DNA of 64,000 bases from the NCBI GenBank assembly GCA_003223245.1, contig QHYI01000107.1, positions 1 through 64,000 of the forward strand. The letters are read 5' to 3'. Position 1 is the first letter of the stretch. The number at the start of each line of letters is the position of its first letter. The position numbers and the translations under genes are program-made. This document shows positions 9,721 through 20,661 of the stretch, piece by piece. The notes below the pieces were generated by a model. It was given only the letters and a program-made list of their open reading frames with translations. It was not told where the DNA came from and did no database searches. Source of the DNA: Acidobacteriota bacterium. GTDB lineage: Bacteria > Acidobacteriota > Terriglobia > Acidiferrales > UBA7541.

Positions 9721-10695
9721 TCATGGCAGCGGTTCGAACACCACGAGGGGCTGGTAGGTTCGCGGCACCACGGCTTCCGCAATGGCAATCAATTTGTCCT
9801 GCTGGTTGAAGACGCGCAGCCGTGGAGTTTTCGGCGGTCCGCCATCGAGTTCCGTCGTGGCGCCCGGAGGAGGCTCGACACGGCCAGCCTGGAGTTGGGA
9901 AAGCGAAATATTGAATTTCGAGCCGTGGCGCACACGCTTCTCTATTACCGGCAAGACATGGACGCGCGGAAAGTTGGGGAGCAGATTTTCAAGCTTGATC
10001 AGGCAGTTCGCGAAGCGGCCCGCCCGGCTGGCTTCCGCAAGTTCCTCGAGCGCGATGGCTTGCTCGAGAGAAAACTCACCTACGGCCGTGCGCGTAATTT
10101 CCGCCAGATGCGCGCCGCAACCCAGCTTCTGTCCCATTTCATGCGCGAGCGAACGAATATACGTGCCCGAGGAACACTCGATGACAAAATGCGCGACGCT
10201 TCCTTGAATCCCCGTCAACTGGTATTCGTAAATTTCTACCTGGACGGGTTTGAGCGCCACCTCGCGCTTTTTTCGTGCCCACTCGTAGGCAGGTCGGCCT
10301 CCGACTTTCTTCGCCGAAAAGGCCGGCGGCATCTGTTCGCATTGCCCAATGCGCTCTCCTGCAAGCTCTTGGAGCACGGCCGCATCGAGCGACGGCGCCG
10401 TATCCGGGCCTTGCGCTTCGCCGTCGGAATCGTAGGTATCCGTGGCGAACCCAAAACGGAAGCCCGCCGTGTAGCGCTTTCTCCTGCCTGCGTAGAACTG
10501 GACCAGCCGCGTCGCCCGGCCAAGCAGCAACACCAGAACCCCGGTTCCCAACGGGTCTAAAGTGCCCAAGTGCCCGATTTGCCGAAATCCCGCCAAGTGG
10601 CGCACGGCGTCCACAACGTCGTGCGATGTTTTTCCTTTGGGCTTGTTGATGACGAGCGCGCCGTCAAACGGCGCTGGTTGTGGCTGGCGTGGCAT
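9721..10695 (-). CDS. truB: tRNA pseudouridine(55) synthase TruB
   Basis: DGALVINKPKGKTSHDVV, GHLGTLDPLGTGVLVLLLGRATRL. Confidence 0.95.
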   Translation of the reverse strand: MPRQPQPAPFDGALVINKPKGKTSHDVVDAVRHLAGFRQIGHLGTLDPLGTGVLVLLLGRATRLVQFYAGRRKRYTAGFRFGFATDTYDSDGEAQGPDTAPSLDAAVLQELAGERIGQCEQMPPAFSAKKVGGRPAYEWARKKREVALKPVQVEIYEYQLTGIQGSVAHFVIECSSGTYIRSLAHEMGQKLGCGAHLAEITRTAVGEFSLEQAIALEELAEASRAGRFANCLIKLENLLPNFPRVHVLPVIEKRVRHGSKFNISLSQLQAGRVEPPPGATTELDGGPPKTPRLRVFNQQDKLIAIAEAVVPRTYQPLVVFEPLP

Positions 10696-10697
10696 GA

Positions 10698-10734
10698 AAA
10701 TGAGTTTTTAGTCTTAAGTTCTAAGCTGTTAGTC
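10698..10734. repeat. Degenerate period-7 repeat (nnnnnAG)
   Basis: AG at 10703, 10710, 10717, 10724, 10731. Confidence 0.7.
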
Positions 10735-10806
10735 AAAAAAACGAAACAAAAAAACGACGAGAGCGTGCCTGCGAAAAAGAGCAATCCCACTTCTTGTTTT
10801 CTTTCA

Positions 10807-10834
10807 CTTGGTACTTATGACTTAAGGCTTAACT
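10807..10834. repeat. Degenerate period-7 repeat (CTTnnnn)
   Basis: CTT at 10807, 10814, 10821, 10828. Confidence 0.65.
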
Positions 10835-10857
10835 GAAATCTGACGATGGAATCCCGA

Positions 10858-11232
10858 TTACTTCCTCTTCGGGGACGGCTTATCTTTTTTAACTTCCCTC
10901 AGCAGCTGCTCGATGCGTTCCACGCGCTCTTCGGAAAGATCCAATGCAAAGTGCAATTCGGGCAGGCGGCGAAGCTGCAAACGCTCCATCAGTTCGTGCC
11001 GGATAAAACCAGCCGCATGTTCCAGCGCTTTAATCGCGTCGTTTTGCTCCTCGCTGGTCCCTTTTACGCTGATGAACACGCGCGCGTGCTTCATGTCTGG
11101 CTGCACACGCACTTCGCTCGCGATGACGCTGCCTTCCAGCCGCGGATCCTTCAGTTCTCCCGCGAGCATCGCGTTGATTTCATGGGCGATTTCCTCGCCC
11201 ACGCGTTCATGTCGATGGTTGGTGGAACTCAT
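10858..11232 (-). CDS. rbfA: 30S ribosome-binding factor RbfA
   Basis: RHERVGEEIAHEINAMLAGELKDPRL...ELHFALDLSEERVERIEQLL. Confidence 0.9.
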   Translation of the reverse strand: MSSTNHRHERVGEEIAHEINAMLAGELKDPRLEGSVIASEVRVQPDMKHARVFISVKGTSEEQNDAIKALEHAAGFIRHELMERLQLRRLPELHFALDLSEERVERIEQLLREVKKDKPSPKRK

Positions 11233-11252
11233 CTGGATTTCCTGCCGCGCTG

Positions 11253-11534
11253 CTAGATAATCTCTACCCCCTGGTGGATCAAAATCGAACCGAGAATGCT
11301 GTCCGCCTCTTCCAAAACCTTCTGAAGCACTTCGTTGACGTGCTTTTCTTCGTTCGCAATCGTCACTACACCCACTACCGACCTTTGCCACGTGTCGTGA
11401 TGGCCCAACTCCGCCACCGCCACGTTGAAATCCCGCCTCAACCGGTCTTTCAGGCTGCGCAACACCTGGCGCTTGTCCTTCAGCGATTGCGCGTCGGGAA
11501 TATGGAGCTCGAGGGTGAGTAAGCCGACTGGCAT
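11253..11534 (-). CDS. DUF503 domain-containing protein (YlxP-like)
   Basis: MPVGLLTLELHIPDAQSLKDKRQVLRSLKDRLRRDFNVAVAELG. Confidence 0.9.
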   Translation of the reverse strand: MPVGLLTLELHIPDAQSLKDKRQVLRSLKDRLRRDFNVAVAELGHHDTWQRSVVGVVTIANEEKHVNEVLQKVLEEADSILGSILIHQGVEII

Positions 11535-11563
11535 CTGCGGCTCCGGGGAAAAGCTCGGCGGTT

Positions 11564-14449
11564 TTATTTCTTGCCGGAAGGCGCGCCGGCCTGCCCGGCC
11601 GCTTCCGCGGCGCTCATTTTGGTGACGCTGAAGCATTCCAGAACGTCGCCGACCTTGACGTCGTTGAAGTTGGCAACGCCCGCGCCGCATTCAAATCCCG
11701 TGCGCACTTCGTTGACATCATCCTTGAAGCGCTTCAGCGAGCTCAACTTCGACGTATAGACCACCGCGCCGTCGCGAAGCACGCGCACTTGCGCATCGCG
11801 CTTTAGAATACCGTCGATCACATGACAGCCTGCCACCGTGCCCGCACCCTTTACGCGGAAGGTGTTGCGCACTTCCGCCCGGCCAAGGTAAGTCTCCGTA
11901 ATGACCGGCTCGAGCAGGCCCTCCATGGCCTTCTTAATTTCATCAGAAACCTCATAAATGATGTTGTGCGTGCGGATGTCAACATGTTCCTGCTGCGCCA
12001 GGTCCGCTGCTTTGCGGTCCGGGCGAACGCCAAAGGCGATGATAATCGCGCCCGAGGCCGAAGCCAGCAGCACGTCGTTTTCCGTTACCGCGCCCACGCC
12101 CGACCCGATAATCTTCAGCTTCACCTGCTCGGTCGAAAGCTTTGGCAGCATTTCGCTGAGCACTTCCACGGAACCTTGCACGTCCGCCTTGATGACAATC
12201 GGCAGCTCTTTGACTTCGCCAGCTTTTAGCTGTTCGTGCAATTGGTCCAGCGTAATGCGCCCGCCGACGCTCGCGCGCATGGCCGCGTCGCGTTGCTTGC
12301 TTTGGCGGTATTCGACGATGTGGCGCGCCTTGGCTTCGTCGGCTACCTGAAAATGGTCGCCCGCTTCCGGGACTCCTTGCAACCCCAGCACTTCGACGGG
12401 CGTGGAAGGCGGAGCGTTCTTTGCCGTGCGGCCGCGATCGTCAAACATGGCGCGCACTTTACCGAACACCGAGCCGCAGATGAAGAAGTCACCCGGGTTA
12501 AGCGTGCCGTTTTGCACCAGCACCGTAGCCACCGGCCCTCGTCCTTTGTCCACGCGCGATTCCAGCACCGTGCCGCTTGCGGGCGCGTCCGGATTCGCCT
12601 TGAGGTTACGAAGCTCCGCTATGACCAGAATCGTCTCCAACAGCTTGTCGATTCCCGTCTTCTTCTTGGCGGACACTTCGACAAATTCCGTGTCCCCGCC
12701 CCACTCCGCGGGCATCAAACCCAGGTCGCTCAATTGACGCTTCACGCGCTCCGGCTGCGCTTCCGGCTTGTCAATCTTGTTGATGGCCACGACGATGGGC
12801 ACATTCGCGGCCCTGGCGTGGTCGATCGCTTCTTTGGTCTGTGGCATCACGCCGTCATCGGCGGCCACCACCAACACCACGATGTCAGTGACTTTCGCGC
12901 CGCGCGAACGCATGCGCGTGAACGCTTCGTGGCCCGGCGTGTCCACAAAAACCACGCTGCGATCGTTCACCAAGACTTTGTATGCGCCAATGTGCTGCGT
13001 GATTCCGCCGGCTTCGCCCGCGGCTACCTCCGCTTCGCGAATCGCGTCCAGCAGGCTCGTTTTCCCGTGATCGACGTGCCCCATCACCGTTACTACCGGT
13101 GGGCGCGGCTTCAAGCTTTCCCTGGTTTCTTCCTTCGCAACCTCCAGCACCATTTCTTCTTCGAGCGACACCACGCTTACGACGCCGTTGAAGGATTCCG
13201 CCAATGTCGTGGCCGTCGGAACATCCAGCGCCTGGTTGATGCTGGCAAAAACGCCGCGGTCGAGCAGGGTCTTCAGCAAGTCCTTTGCGCGGACGTCGAG
13301 CTTTTCCGCGAGTTCGCGAATGGTGATGCCCTCGGTAATGGTCACTTCGCGCGGCGGGCGCGGTTCGGGCGGGGCAATGACGGCGGCGGCAGCAACGCCT
13401 CGACCCGCTCCTTGACGCAAGCGCGTCGGATGCAGCTTGCGCTCACCCTCGATTTCCCGCTTGTCAATCACCGGCCGCTGGCGCGGTGGAGTTTTCCGCG
13501 CATAAAGCGGTTTTCCTGGCTCCGCCTTCGGCGGCATTTTCTCCGGAAGCGGCGGCAACATTCCTGGCCGTCCGGGCGTGCGCGGTCCAGGGCGTGTCCC
13601 ACTCGGAAGAGGTCCTCGCCGGTGCTCGAAGGGACGTGCGGGCTCCGCACCCCCAGCAGACCGCATCGGTCTACCCTGACCTGGCTGTTGGGGGCGGATC
13701 GGCTGTCCGGGCCGCGGACCGCCTGGACGCTCGCGCGAGATATCGGGTAACGGCCCGCGATTTCCCGTAGGAAGCGGGCCGCGATTTCCCGTAGGCCGTA
13801 ACGGTGCCGCAGGTCGGGCAGCGGCTCCAGAACGAGCTGCCGAAGCGCCCGGCGCAGCGGCTGCTGGCCGCGCCGCAGATGGTTGTTTTGCCGCCAGTGC
13901 GGCAGCGGCTGGCCGAAGCGGCACAGCTCCGGGCGGTGCGGGGGGAGCCCCGGGACGAGTTGATGCCGGTGCACCTGCAGGTGCCGCAGGCTTCGCAGCT
14001 GCTGGCGTGCCTGCTGGCGCTGGAGCCGGTGCCTTCGGAACCACCTTGGGAGCCACGGGCGCGGCGGTCGGAGCGGGTGTCGCGTGCGTTGCTGCCGGAG
14101 CTGCAGGCTTCGCTGCTGGCACGCCAGGAGCGGCGGGCTTGGCGGCGGCAGGAGTTCCCGGTTGAGCCTGCGGGGGAGCCGCCGGGACGGCCGGCCTCAT
14201 TCGCGCAGCCTTCGCTGCGGATTCTTTCGCTTCCTTCTCCGCTTTGGCGGCCGCTTCGGCTTGCGCTTCGGCTTCGGCAACTCCCCGAATTTTCTTTCGC
14301 ACCTTGTCCGCGACGTCCTCGGGAATGGAGCTCGAGTGCGTCTTTTTCTCGGTGACGCCAAAGCCGGACAGAAGGTCAATGATGGCTTTGGCCTTGACCT
14401 CCAGTTCACGGGCCAGTTCATTGATTCGGACTTGATTCGTCTCGCTCAT
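11564..14449 (-). CDS. infB: Translation initiation factor IF-2
   Basis: [57 protein letters not shown]; long Ala/Pro-rich N-terminus. Confidence 0.97.
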   Translation of the reverse strand: MSETNQVRINELARELEVKAKAIIDLLSGFGVTEKKTHSSSIPEDVADKVRKKIRGVAEAEAQAEAAAKAEKEAKESAAKAARMRPAVPAAPPQAQPGTPAAAKPAAPGVPAAKPAAPAATHATPAPTAAPVAPKVVPKAPAPAPAGTPAAAKPAAPAGAPASTRPGAPPAPPGAVPLRPAAAALAAKQPSAARPAAAAPGASAARSGAAARPAAPLRPTGNRGPLPTGNRGPLPDISRERPGGPRPGQPIRPQQPGQGRPMRSAGGAEPARPFEHRRGPLPSGTRPGPRTPGRPGMLPPLPEKMPPKAEPGKPLYARKTPPRQRPVIDKREIEGERKLHPTRLRQGAGRGVAAAAVIAPPEPRPPREVTITEGITIRELAEKLDVRAKDLLKTLLDRGVFASINQALDVPTATTLAESFNGVVSVVSLEEEMVLEVAKEETRESLKPRPPVVTVMGHVDHGKTSLLDAIREAEVAAGEAGGITQHIGAYKVLVNDRSVVFVDTPGHEAFTRMRSRGAKVTDIVVLVVAADDGVMPQTKEAIDHARAANVPIVVAINKIDKPEAQPERVKRQLSDLGLMPAEWGGDTEFVEVSAKKKTGIDKLLETILVIAELRNLKANPDAPASGTVLESRVDKGRGPVATVLVQNGTLNPGDFFICGSVFGKVRAMFDDRGRTAKNAPPSTPVEVLGLQGVPEAGDHFQVADEAKARHIVEYRQSKQRDAAMRASVGGRITLDQLHEQLKAGEVKELPIVIKADVQGSVEVLSEMLPKLSTEQVKLKIIGSGVGAVTENDVLLASASGAIIIAFGVRPDRKAADLAQQEHVDIRTHNIIYEVSDEIKKAMEGLLEPVITETYLGRAEVRNTFRVKGAGTVAGCHVIDGILKRDAQVRVLRDGAVVYTSKLSSLKRFKDDVNEVRTGFECGAGVANFNDVKVGDVLECFSVTKMSAAEAAGQAGAPSGKK

Positions 14450-14483
14450 GCGCTCGGTTTGCTATTCGCACCCTGGTTCTCGG

Positions 14484-16019
14484 TTACTCCGACTTTGCCT
14501 CTTCGCTCTTCCCTGCGTTGCCATCGTTCTCGACGGGGGTGGCTTCTCGTTCGGCTTCATAAGCAGCGTTCGCCGTTTCTTCTCCGGCCGCCGCTTCAGG
14601 CTCCGTTGAACTTTCTGCGGGGTTCTCTGTTGCCTCAGCCGTCTCGGCCGGGCCTTCTTCTCCTGCGCTGACCGACGACGCGGTTTCTTCCCCGCCTTCA
14701 GCTGCTCCTTCCGCAGTTTCTGCCGTTGTCGCGCCTTCGCCCGTGGCCACGGCCTCGGTGCCGCTTTCATAGAAGCGGTTCACCGCCTGATAGATTTTGT
14801 CCACCATCTTTTCGCCGATTCCCGGAATCTCCATCAATTGCTCCGGAGTCATCGAAGCGAGTTTCTCCACGGAATTCACTCCCGCGGCCTCCATCTTCTC
14901 GATGGTCTTCGCGCCAACACCCGCCAGCGAGGTCAGCGGAGTGGCCGGAGCCGTGAGCGCAGTCATCTCCGCTTCAATTTCCTGGCGCTTTTCTTCTTCA
15001 CTCTTGATGTCGATGTCCCAGCCGATCAGCTTGCTCGCCAGGCGGACGTTTTGCCCCTTCTTGCCGATGGCCAGCGAAAGCTGCGAATCTTCGACGATCA
15101 CTTCCAATTTCTTGGCTTCGGGATCGACGATTTGCACGCGAGTCACTTTCGCCGGGCTCAACGCCTTTTGCGCAAACGCTACGGTCTCTTCGCTATACGG
15201 AATGATGTCAATTTTCTCGCCGCGCAATTCGCGGATAATCGACTGCACGCGCATGCCCTTCATGCCCACGCACGCGCCCACCGGGTCCACATCCTTATCG
15301 CGGCTCATCACCGCCACTTTGGTGCGCTCGCCGGCTTCGCGCGCGGCATGCCGAATTTGCACCGTGCCGTCATAAATTTCCGGGACTTCCATTTCGAACA
15401 AACGCTGCACCAAGCTCGCGTCGGCGCGGGACACGATCACTTGCGGCCCTTTCGCCGCGCGATCCACGGCTTTAATCACCACCCGCAGCCGTTCTCCAAT
15501 GTTGTACGTCTCGAGCTTGGATTGCTCGCGTTTCGGTAGCCGCGCTTCCGTCCGCCCCATGTCGACAATCAAGTCCGGGCCTTCGGCGCGCTTTACAATC
15601 ACGGTCACTAACTCGCCCACTCGTCCGTTGTACTCGTTGAAAATCGTGTCGCGCTCAGCTTCACGCACTTTCTGCAGGATTACTTGCTTCGCGGTTTGCG
15701 CTGCGATGCGCCCTAGCACGTCGGTTGGCTTCGGGGTCAGAATCTCCGTGCCAACCTCCGCGGAAGGATCCTTCTTCTTCGCGTCCGCCAGCGTGATCTC
15801 TTTCTTCGGGTCGGTCACTTCCTCAACGACCGTCTGCACCGAGTACACGTCCACTTGCCCTGTTTCCGGGTTGAACTTGCCGCGCAGATCTTCTTCCGTT
15901 TTATAAAATTTCCGAGCCGCCACCACCATCGCGTCTTCGATCGCCGACACGACCACTTCCGGCTCGATATGCTTTTCGCGGCTCAACATCTCGATTTGTT
16001 GGTAAAGCAGATTCGCCAT
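14484..16019 (-). CDS. nusA: Transcription termination/antitermination factor NusA
   Basis: S1/KH regions (VDPVGACVGMKGMRVQSIIRELRGEKIDII), HhH C-terminus and acidic tail. Confidence 0.95.
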   Translation of the reverse strand: MANLLYQQIEMLSREKHIEPEVVVSAIEDAMVVAARKFYKTEEDLRGKFNPETGQVDVYSVQTVVEEVTDPKKEITLADAKKKDPSAEVGTEILTPKPTDVLGRIAAQTAKQVILQKVREAERDTIFNEYNGRVGELVTVIVKRAEGPDLIVDMGRTEARLPKREQSKLETYNIGERLRVVIKAVDRAAKGPQVIVSRADASLVQRLFEMEVPEIYDGTVQIRHAAREAGERTKVAVMSRDKDVDPVGACVGMKGMRVQSIIRELRGEKIDIIPYSEETVAFAQKALSPAKVTRVQIVDPEAKKLEVIVEDSQLSLAIGKKGQNVRLASKLIGWDIDIKSEEEKRQEIEAEMTALTAPATPLTSLAGVGAKTIEKMEAAGVNSVEKLASMTPEQLMEIPGIGEKMVDKIYQAVNRFYESGTEAVATGEGATTAETAEGAAEGGEETASSVSAGEEGPAETAEATENPAESSTEPEAAAGEETANAAYEAEREATPVENDGNAGKSEEAKSE

Positions 16020-16055
16020 ATCGCGTCCCTAAATCCCCAGAATCTCTGGCCAGCT

Positions 16056-16586
16056 TTAGAACTCGACTACCAGATTCGCCTTTCGAATCGCCTCCAGCGG
16101 AAGCTCCACCGTCCGCGCTTCTTTCCCTTTCAGCTCCATTCGCACTTTCCCGTTGGCAAATCCCGCCAGCCGCCCTTCAAAAAACTTGGCATCCCCCACA
16201 GGCTCCGTGGTCGTAATCTTCGCCAGCCGGCCCCGGAAGCGCTCAAAATCTGTTGCCTTCTTGAGCGCCCGGTCCATACCAGGCGAACTGACCTCCAAAA
16301 TGTATGCAGGTCCGGGCACCAGCTCTTCCACGTCCAAAATCACGCTGAGCTGTTGGCTCACACGTTCGCAATCCACGTGACTGATCTTGGGAAAAGGATC
16401 GTTTACGATCTCACCTGCTCCCAGGGGTCCGGCGGCATCGCTAATCACCGCCGTCGGCTTCGCCACGCGGTCGATATACACGCGCAGGAATCGTTGCTTG
16501 CCGATTTTCCATTCGACATCAACGACTTCCAAACCTTCCGAACGCGCCACTCGCTCGGCAACCGCCCGGATTCTCTCCAAATCCAC
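16056..16586 (-). CDS. rimP: Ribosome maturation factor RimP
   Basis: GLEVVDVEWKIGKQRFLRVYIDR, LEVSSPGMDRALKKATDFERFRG. Confidence 0.93.
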   Translation of the reverse strand: MDLERIRAVAERVARSEGLEVVDVEWKIGKQRFLRVYIDRVAKPTAVISDAAGPLGAGEIVNDPFPKISHVDCERVSQQLSVILDVEELVPGPAYILEVSSPGMDRALKKATDFERFRGRLAKITTTEPVGDAKFFEGRLAGFANGKVRMELKGKEARTVELPLEAIRKANLVVEF

Positions 16587-16638
16587 TACAGAGACTCCTC
16601 GACCCTAGCCGGCCTGCAGTGCACTCCGCCCGGCCCCA

Positions 16639-16664
16639 ACAAAAAAGTGGGCTCGCGCCCACTT
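16639..16664 (-). terminator. Intrinsic terminator-like hairpin upstream of rimP
   Basis: AAGTGGGC-gcga-GCCCACTT stem followed by a T-tract on the minus strand. Confidence 0.7.
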
Positions 16665-16853
16665 AACCGTTCGACCCGTTTCAGAGCGAAACTAAAGTAT
16701 ATTCCCCTCACACGGCAAATGCAAGGTACCGCCCCCTTCAATCCGATATCAAGAAAACCCCTAACTCTTCATGTAATCTGGTGCTTAGGCTGTGGCAGAG
16801 CGAATTCGTTGGCTGGCTCTCCAGGGAGGGAGAACTGTATCAAGAGAAAGGAG

Positions 16854-17585
16854 TTAGACCGACTGACAAAGCTCGTTGCTGTGCAGAAGAGGCCCGCCGC
16901 CCAGTGCGCCCGCATCGTCTCCGGAAAATCCCGACGCGCCCGTTCCGGGTTGGTTATCGTTCATATCGGGCCGCAAAAGTTTCCGCAGCCGTACGCGCGC
17001 TTTGTGCAATTGCGATTTCGCATTCCCGACGGAACATCCCAGCAGTTTGGCGATTTCACTATGTGCGTAGCCCTGGATGTCGTACAGCACGAACATCAGT
17101 TTGCATCGCGGCGGAAGTTGCTTAATAGCGTTCTCAATGGCCACGCGGTCGACGTATCCCTCCAAACGTGAATCGGGTGCGCCCAGTTCGCGCCGCGGCA
17201 TCCCGGTTTCCTCGTTCCCTTCCGTATTCTCGACCAGCGCCGCTTTCGCAAGTTTGGATCCCCGAATTCGCATCAGCACGGTGTTCACCGCCACCCGATG
17301 CAGCCAGGTGGAAAAAGCCGAAGCGCCGCGAAATCCCTGAATTTTGCGGAATACGTGCAGAAAGACTTCTTGAGTGGAATCCTCGGCTTCGTCGGGATTC
17401 CTCAGCATGCGCATGCACAAGGCATAGACACGCGCGCTATGCAGGCGGTAAAGGCGTTCGAACGCCCCTTCGTCTCCCCCTTGCGCCATCCGTATGACCT
17501 TGGCTTCGGGCAACTCACAAAGTTCGGTCGTTCTCTGACGATGCACCACAGACCTCCTCATCCTCAGGCGCACATCCCTGCGCAC
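16854..17585 (-). CDS. RNA polymerase sigma factor, ECF (sigma-70 family)
   Basis: RLHSARVYALCMRMLRNPDEAEDSTQEVFLHVFRKIQGFRG; region 4 LPPRCKLMFVLYDIQGYAHSEIAKLLGCSVGNAKSQLHKARVRLR. Confidence 0.92.
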   Translation of the reverse strand: MRRDVRLRMRRSVVHRQRTTELCELPEAKVIRMAQGGDEGAFERLYRLHSARVYALCMRMLRNPDEAEDSTQEVFLHVFRKIQGFRGASAFSTWLHRVAVNTVLMRIRGSKLAKAALVENTEGNEETGMPRRELGAPDSRLEGYVDRVAIENAIKQLPPRCKLMFVLYDIQGYAHSEIAKLLGCSVGNAKSQLHKARVRLRKLLRPDMNDNQPGTGASGFSGDDAGALGGGPLLHSNELCQSV

Positions 17586-17981
17586 TTTTTGAAATTTGAA
17601 TTTGTAGGCAGCTAGCCCCGCCAGCTAACGCCTAGGAACTTGAATGCATCAGCCCTGCGCAATCACACTGCCAATGCCGAATTTATTTGTAAATGCGTGG
17701 GATAGCCCAACTTAGTGCAGTTCTGCGATGACATTCTGTGATTTTCTAGCGGTACTAGGCCTTGCAATCCTTCCCGAACTCGGTTCCTTTCTTCCCAGAG
17801 TAATTACCTCATATTTTCGCAGCAGGATTCACCTTACGCTCTGCGACGCATTTTTTTTGGGCGTTCTTTTTTGTACCACCGCACCCTATCGCACAGTCCT
17901 GTGGCTAACGGAAAGCGCAGGGATTAGAGATTATTTGCCAGGGCTCTCCCTTGCAGCGCTTCCCGAGGAGCACCGATGCAT

Positions 17982-18647
17982 TTAGGAGTGGTCGATCAAA
18001 CGATGATGAATGGCGTAAAGCGCGAGTTCGAGGCGGTCGGAGACACCGAGTTTGTCAAAAATGTTGTGAAGGTGGTTCTTGACGGTTTGCTCGGAGATGA
18101 AGAGTTTTTCGCCAATTTCTTTGTTGCGGAAGCCTTGAGCGACGAGTTGGACAATTTCTTTCTCGCGGTCACTGAGCAGCGGCTTTTCGCGGCGCGGCCC
18201 AGCTTCGGAAGATTTCGAGAACGCCTTCATGACTTCCGCGGTCATGCGATTGTCGAGCCAGATTTCGCCGGCATGCACGCGATGAATGCTTTTAACCAAG
18301 AGATCCGTAGCGGACTGCTTCAGTACTACGCCGCGAGCGCCCAGCCGCATGGCGCGAACCACGTCGCGATCGTCTTCGGCAGCCGTGAGCACCACAACAC
18401 GCGTGGGCAGCGTGTCGAAATTCACTTCCTCGAGGACGGCAAGCCCGTCCTTATCGGGCATGCGCAAATCGAGCAGCAGAATGTCAGGCTTCAGCTTGGT
18501 GAGCAGCTTGATGCACTCCACACCATTCTGCGCTTCGCCCACAATGGCAATTTCCTCGTCGGAGTCCAAGAGTTTACGCAGGCCATCGCGGAAGATGGCG
18601 TGGTCATCGGCTAGTAGTACCCGTATTTGCTGTTTCGTTTTGGCCAT
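17982..18647 (-). CDS. LuxR/NarL-family response regulator
   Basis: Receiver VLLADDHAIFRDGLRKLL...DILLLDLRMPDKDG; HTH LSDREKEIVQLVAQGFRNKEIGEKLFISEQTVKNHLHNIFDKLGV. Confidence 0.95.
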   Translation of the reverse strand: MAKTKQQIRVLLADDHAIFRDGLRKLLDSDEEIAIVGEAQNGVECIKLLTKLKPDILLLDLRMPDKDGLAVLEEVNFDTLPTRVVVLTAAEDDRDVVRAMRLGARGVVLKQSATDLLVKSIHRVHAGEIWLDNRMTAEVMKAFSKSSEAGPRREKPLLSDREKEIVQLVAQGFRNKEIGEKLFISEQTVKNHLHNIFDKLGVSDRLELALYAIHHRLIDHS

Positions 18648-18648
18648 A

Positions 18649-20331
18649 TTACCCGAGCGGCACTTCGATTATTAAACGCGCCCCATGCCCTGGGTTTGAC
18701 TCGACGGTCAAAATCCCACCCACGGTTCGAGAACGTTCCTTTATGGAAATGGGTCCTAACCTCAGGCGATCCAGTTCGTCAGCCGTGAATCTGCCGGCAA
18801 AGCTAAAACCCTCGCCGTTGTCGTCTACTACAAGTACTAGACGACTGTCGTCCTGCGACAGTTTTACCACGACATGGGAAGCCTTGGCATGCTTTTTTAT
18901 GTTATTGAGTGCTTCTCGGTAAATCTGGAAAATCTCCCGGCAGACACGGTCGGGAGCCCGCAATTGTGTCGAATCAATTAGTAGGTCCAGGGCGATCGTG
19001 GATTCATTGCGGTAGCGCTCGGCAAAGCCGCGCATAAGGTCCACCAGGTCAGCGCTCTGCACGCGCAGGGGGCGCAGGTCAGTAACAATTTGGCGGAGCT
19101 CGGCAGCTTCGTTCTTGACGGTTTGTTGGAGGTTGGCGAGGGCTTGGGAGGCCTGTTCGGGCGTAGCGGGAACGCGGCGGCGAAGGACGTCGAGTTGAAT
19201 TTCGATGCTCAGAAGGGTCTGAAGAATGCCATCGTGGAGGTCACGAGCGATGCGGCTGCGCTCCGCTTCGATCGCGCGGGCGCGGAGGTGCCTCAAAAGA
19301 AAGGTGTTTTCGAGGGCTGGACCGACGTGCTGAGCAATGCTTTCCAGCCAGGCTAAGTCTTGTTCCCGGAAGGGCTTACGACCGTTGAGAAGAAACACTC
19401 GGCCAGTGGGTTGCCCACTCTGGTCGAAAGACACGGTCACGAGTGAGCGAATCTTAAATTCCTGCAGTACGGGACCGGGCAGCCGCGGCAGGTTTTTGAT
19501 GGTCCGGCCGTCGCGTCGGTCCCAGCCAAAGCCTGAGCCTGGGCCGACCACCGAGTTCCAACAAAGCGTGGCGTCCATATCATCCAGGAGAAAACCATCG
19601 GTGCGGGAAAGCGGGAAGCTTTCCGGGATGAGGCGATCGTTCTCCCCTGTCTTCATGCGCCAGAGGAAGATGCGCTCCAAATCCGCATCCCGATAGAGAA
19701 GCAGAGCTTGCTCCGCATCGAAAGTCGTGCCGAGTTCCTGCAGAAAAAGGCGCAACGACTCCGCGAGTCCCTGATCGACCTGCATGGTGGCATTGATTCG
19801 CGAAAGGAACTCAATTTGAGAAGCGAAACGCTTGTTGCGATCCCCAAGAAAAGCAAGGCCCCCGCCCCCCGCGAAAGTGGCTGCCGTGAGGCCAAGCCAA
19901 GCGACCACGCGCATCCAGTGAATTTCGCCTTTAACGGCAGTTAGCAGGACTAACGTCAGGGAAAGCGCACCGGCTAACGGTAGCGCCAGGTCAAAACCCC
20001 AACGAATGCCCGCGGCGTAGCAGATAAACATGTACGGGAACCAGACGGGAACCGACGACGGGCTGATAAACATGAGGTAACCGAGGGCTAGAAGATCGCA
20101 GGCCAGCGGGAGATACCAGGAACGGCGGTGCGGCAGGCGCTCAACCTGGGTAATCAGCAGCGCCACGATGAGATAGGCAGTCAGAAACGAAACGGAGCGG
20201 CGTTCCTGGAGCGAAGAAGGTCGTTCCAGCACAGCAAGAAGCGCGAGCAACACAAAGATGGGGCGCGCAAATAGGATTTGCCGCTCGAAATGGTTCCGAT
20301 CGGTTTGATGAGCGCTCATGCGCGGGGACAC
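18649..20331 (-). CDS. Membrane sensor histidine kinase (HisKA_3/NarX type, GAF-like)
   Basis: ERSRIARDLHDGILQTLLSIEIQLDVLRRR; HATPase VDDNGEGFSF; 1 nt from the response regulator gene. Confidence 0.9.
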   Translation of the reverse strand: MSPRMSAHQTDRNHFERQILFARPIFVLLALLAVLERPSSLQERRSVSFLTAYLIVALLITQVERLPHRRSWYLPLACDLLALGYLMFISPSSVPVWFPYMFICYAAGIRWGFDLALPLAGALSLTLVLLTAVKGEIHWMRVVAWLGLTAATFAGGGGLAFLGDRNKRFASQIEFLSRINATMQVDQGLAESLRLFLQELGTTFDAEQALLLYRDADLERIFLWRMKTGENDRLIPESFPLSRTDGFLLDDMDATLCWNSVVGPGSGFGWDRRDGRTIKNLPRLPGPVLQEFKIRSLVTVSFDQSGQPTGRVFLLNGRKPFREQDLAWLESIAQHVGPALENTFLLRHLRARAIEAERSRIARDLHDGILQTLLSIEIQLDVLRRRVPATPEQASQALANLQQTVKNEAAELRQIVTDLRPLRVQSADLVDLMRGFAERYRNESTIALDLLIDSTQLRAPDRVCREIFQIYREALNNIKKHAKASHVVVKLSQDDSRLVLVVDDNGEGFSFAGRFTADELDRLRLGPISIKERSRTVGGILTVESNPGHGARLIIEVPLG

Positions 20332-20512
20332 ACGTCCTGTGCACTAAGTCTAGCAAGACGCGTGCCGTGGTGGCCATCCGCGCTCGACTTTGCAGCGTAG
20401 CAATAACGGTCTCGGGAACCACGTGCGCTCGCTCACGCCTTTGTCCGTGCATGCCGTGCATGAGCGCTTTTCGCTGCTGCGCATTTAGCGTAAAATGGAT
20501 TGCATTCCAGAT

Positions 20513-20589
20513 GGTGGGAGTAGCTCAGCTGGTAGAGCGTCGGACTGTGGCTCCGAATGTCGTGGGTTCAAATCCCATCTCCCACCCCA
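20513..20589 (+). tRNA. tRNA-His (GTG), CCA encoded, G-1:C73
   Basis: Cloverleaf: GTGGGAG/CTCCCAC acceptor, TCGGA-CTGTGGC-TCCGA anticodon arm, TGGGTTCAAATCCCA T-arm. Confidence 0.95.
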
Positions 20590-20661
20590 AACCTCCCAAA
20601 AACATTCCTTGGATGCCTAGGATGGCCCAACCACTCGCTCAAGTCTGTCGACGAGGAGCAA

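Noticed and set aside
12236-13750. 504-aa plus-strand ORF
   Set aside because: Fully antisense to infB; no recognisable motifs.
13744-13800. Short direct repeat cgggccgcgatttcccgtagg in the infB N-terminal region
   Set aside because: Encodes the repeated TGNRGPLP peptide in the variable, low-complexity IF-2 N-terminus; expected variation rather than a separate element.
15855-17171. 438-aa plus-strand ORF spanning nusA/rimP/sigma
   Set aside because: Antisense to three well-supported genes and crosses the terminator-like hairpin; shadow ORF.
17728-17985. 85-aa ORF between the sigma factor and the response regulator
   Set aside because: No motif, no clear RBS, composition like non-coding spacer; cannot be supported.
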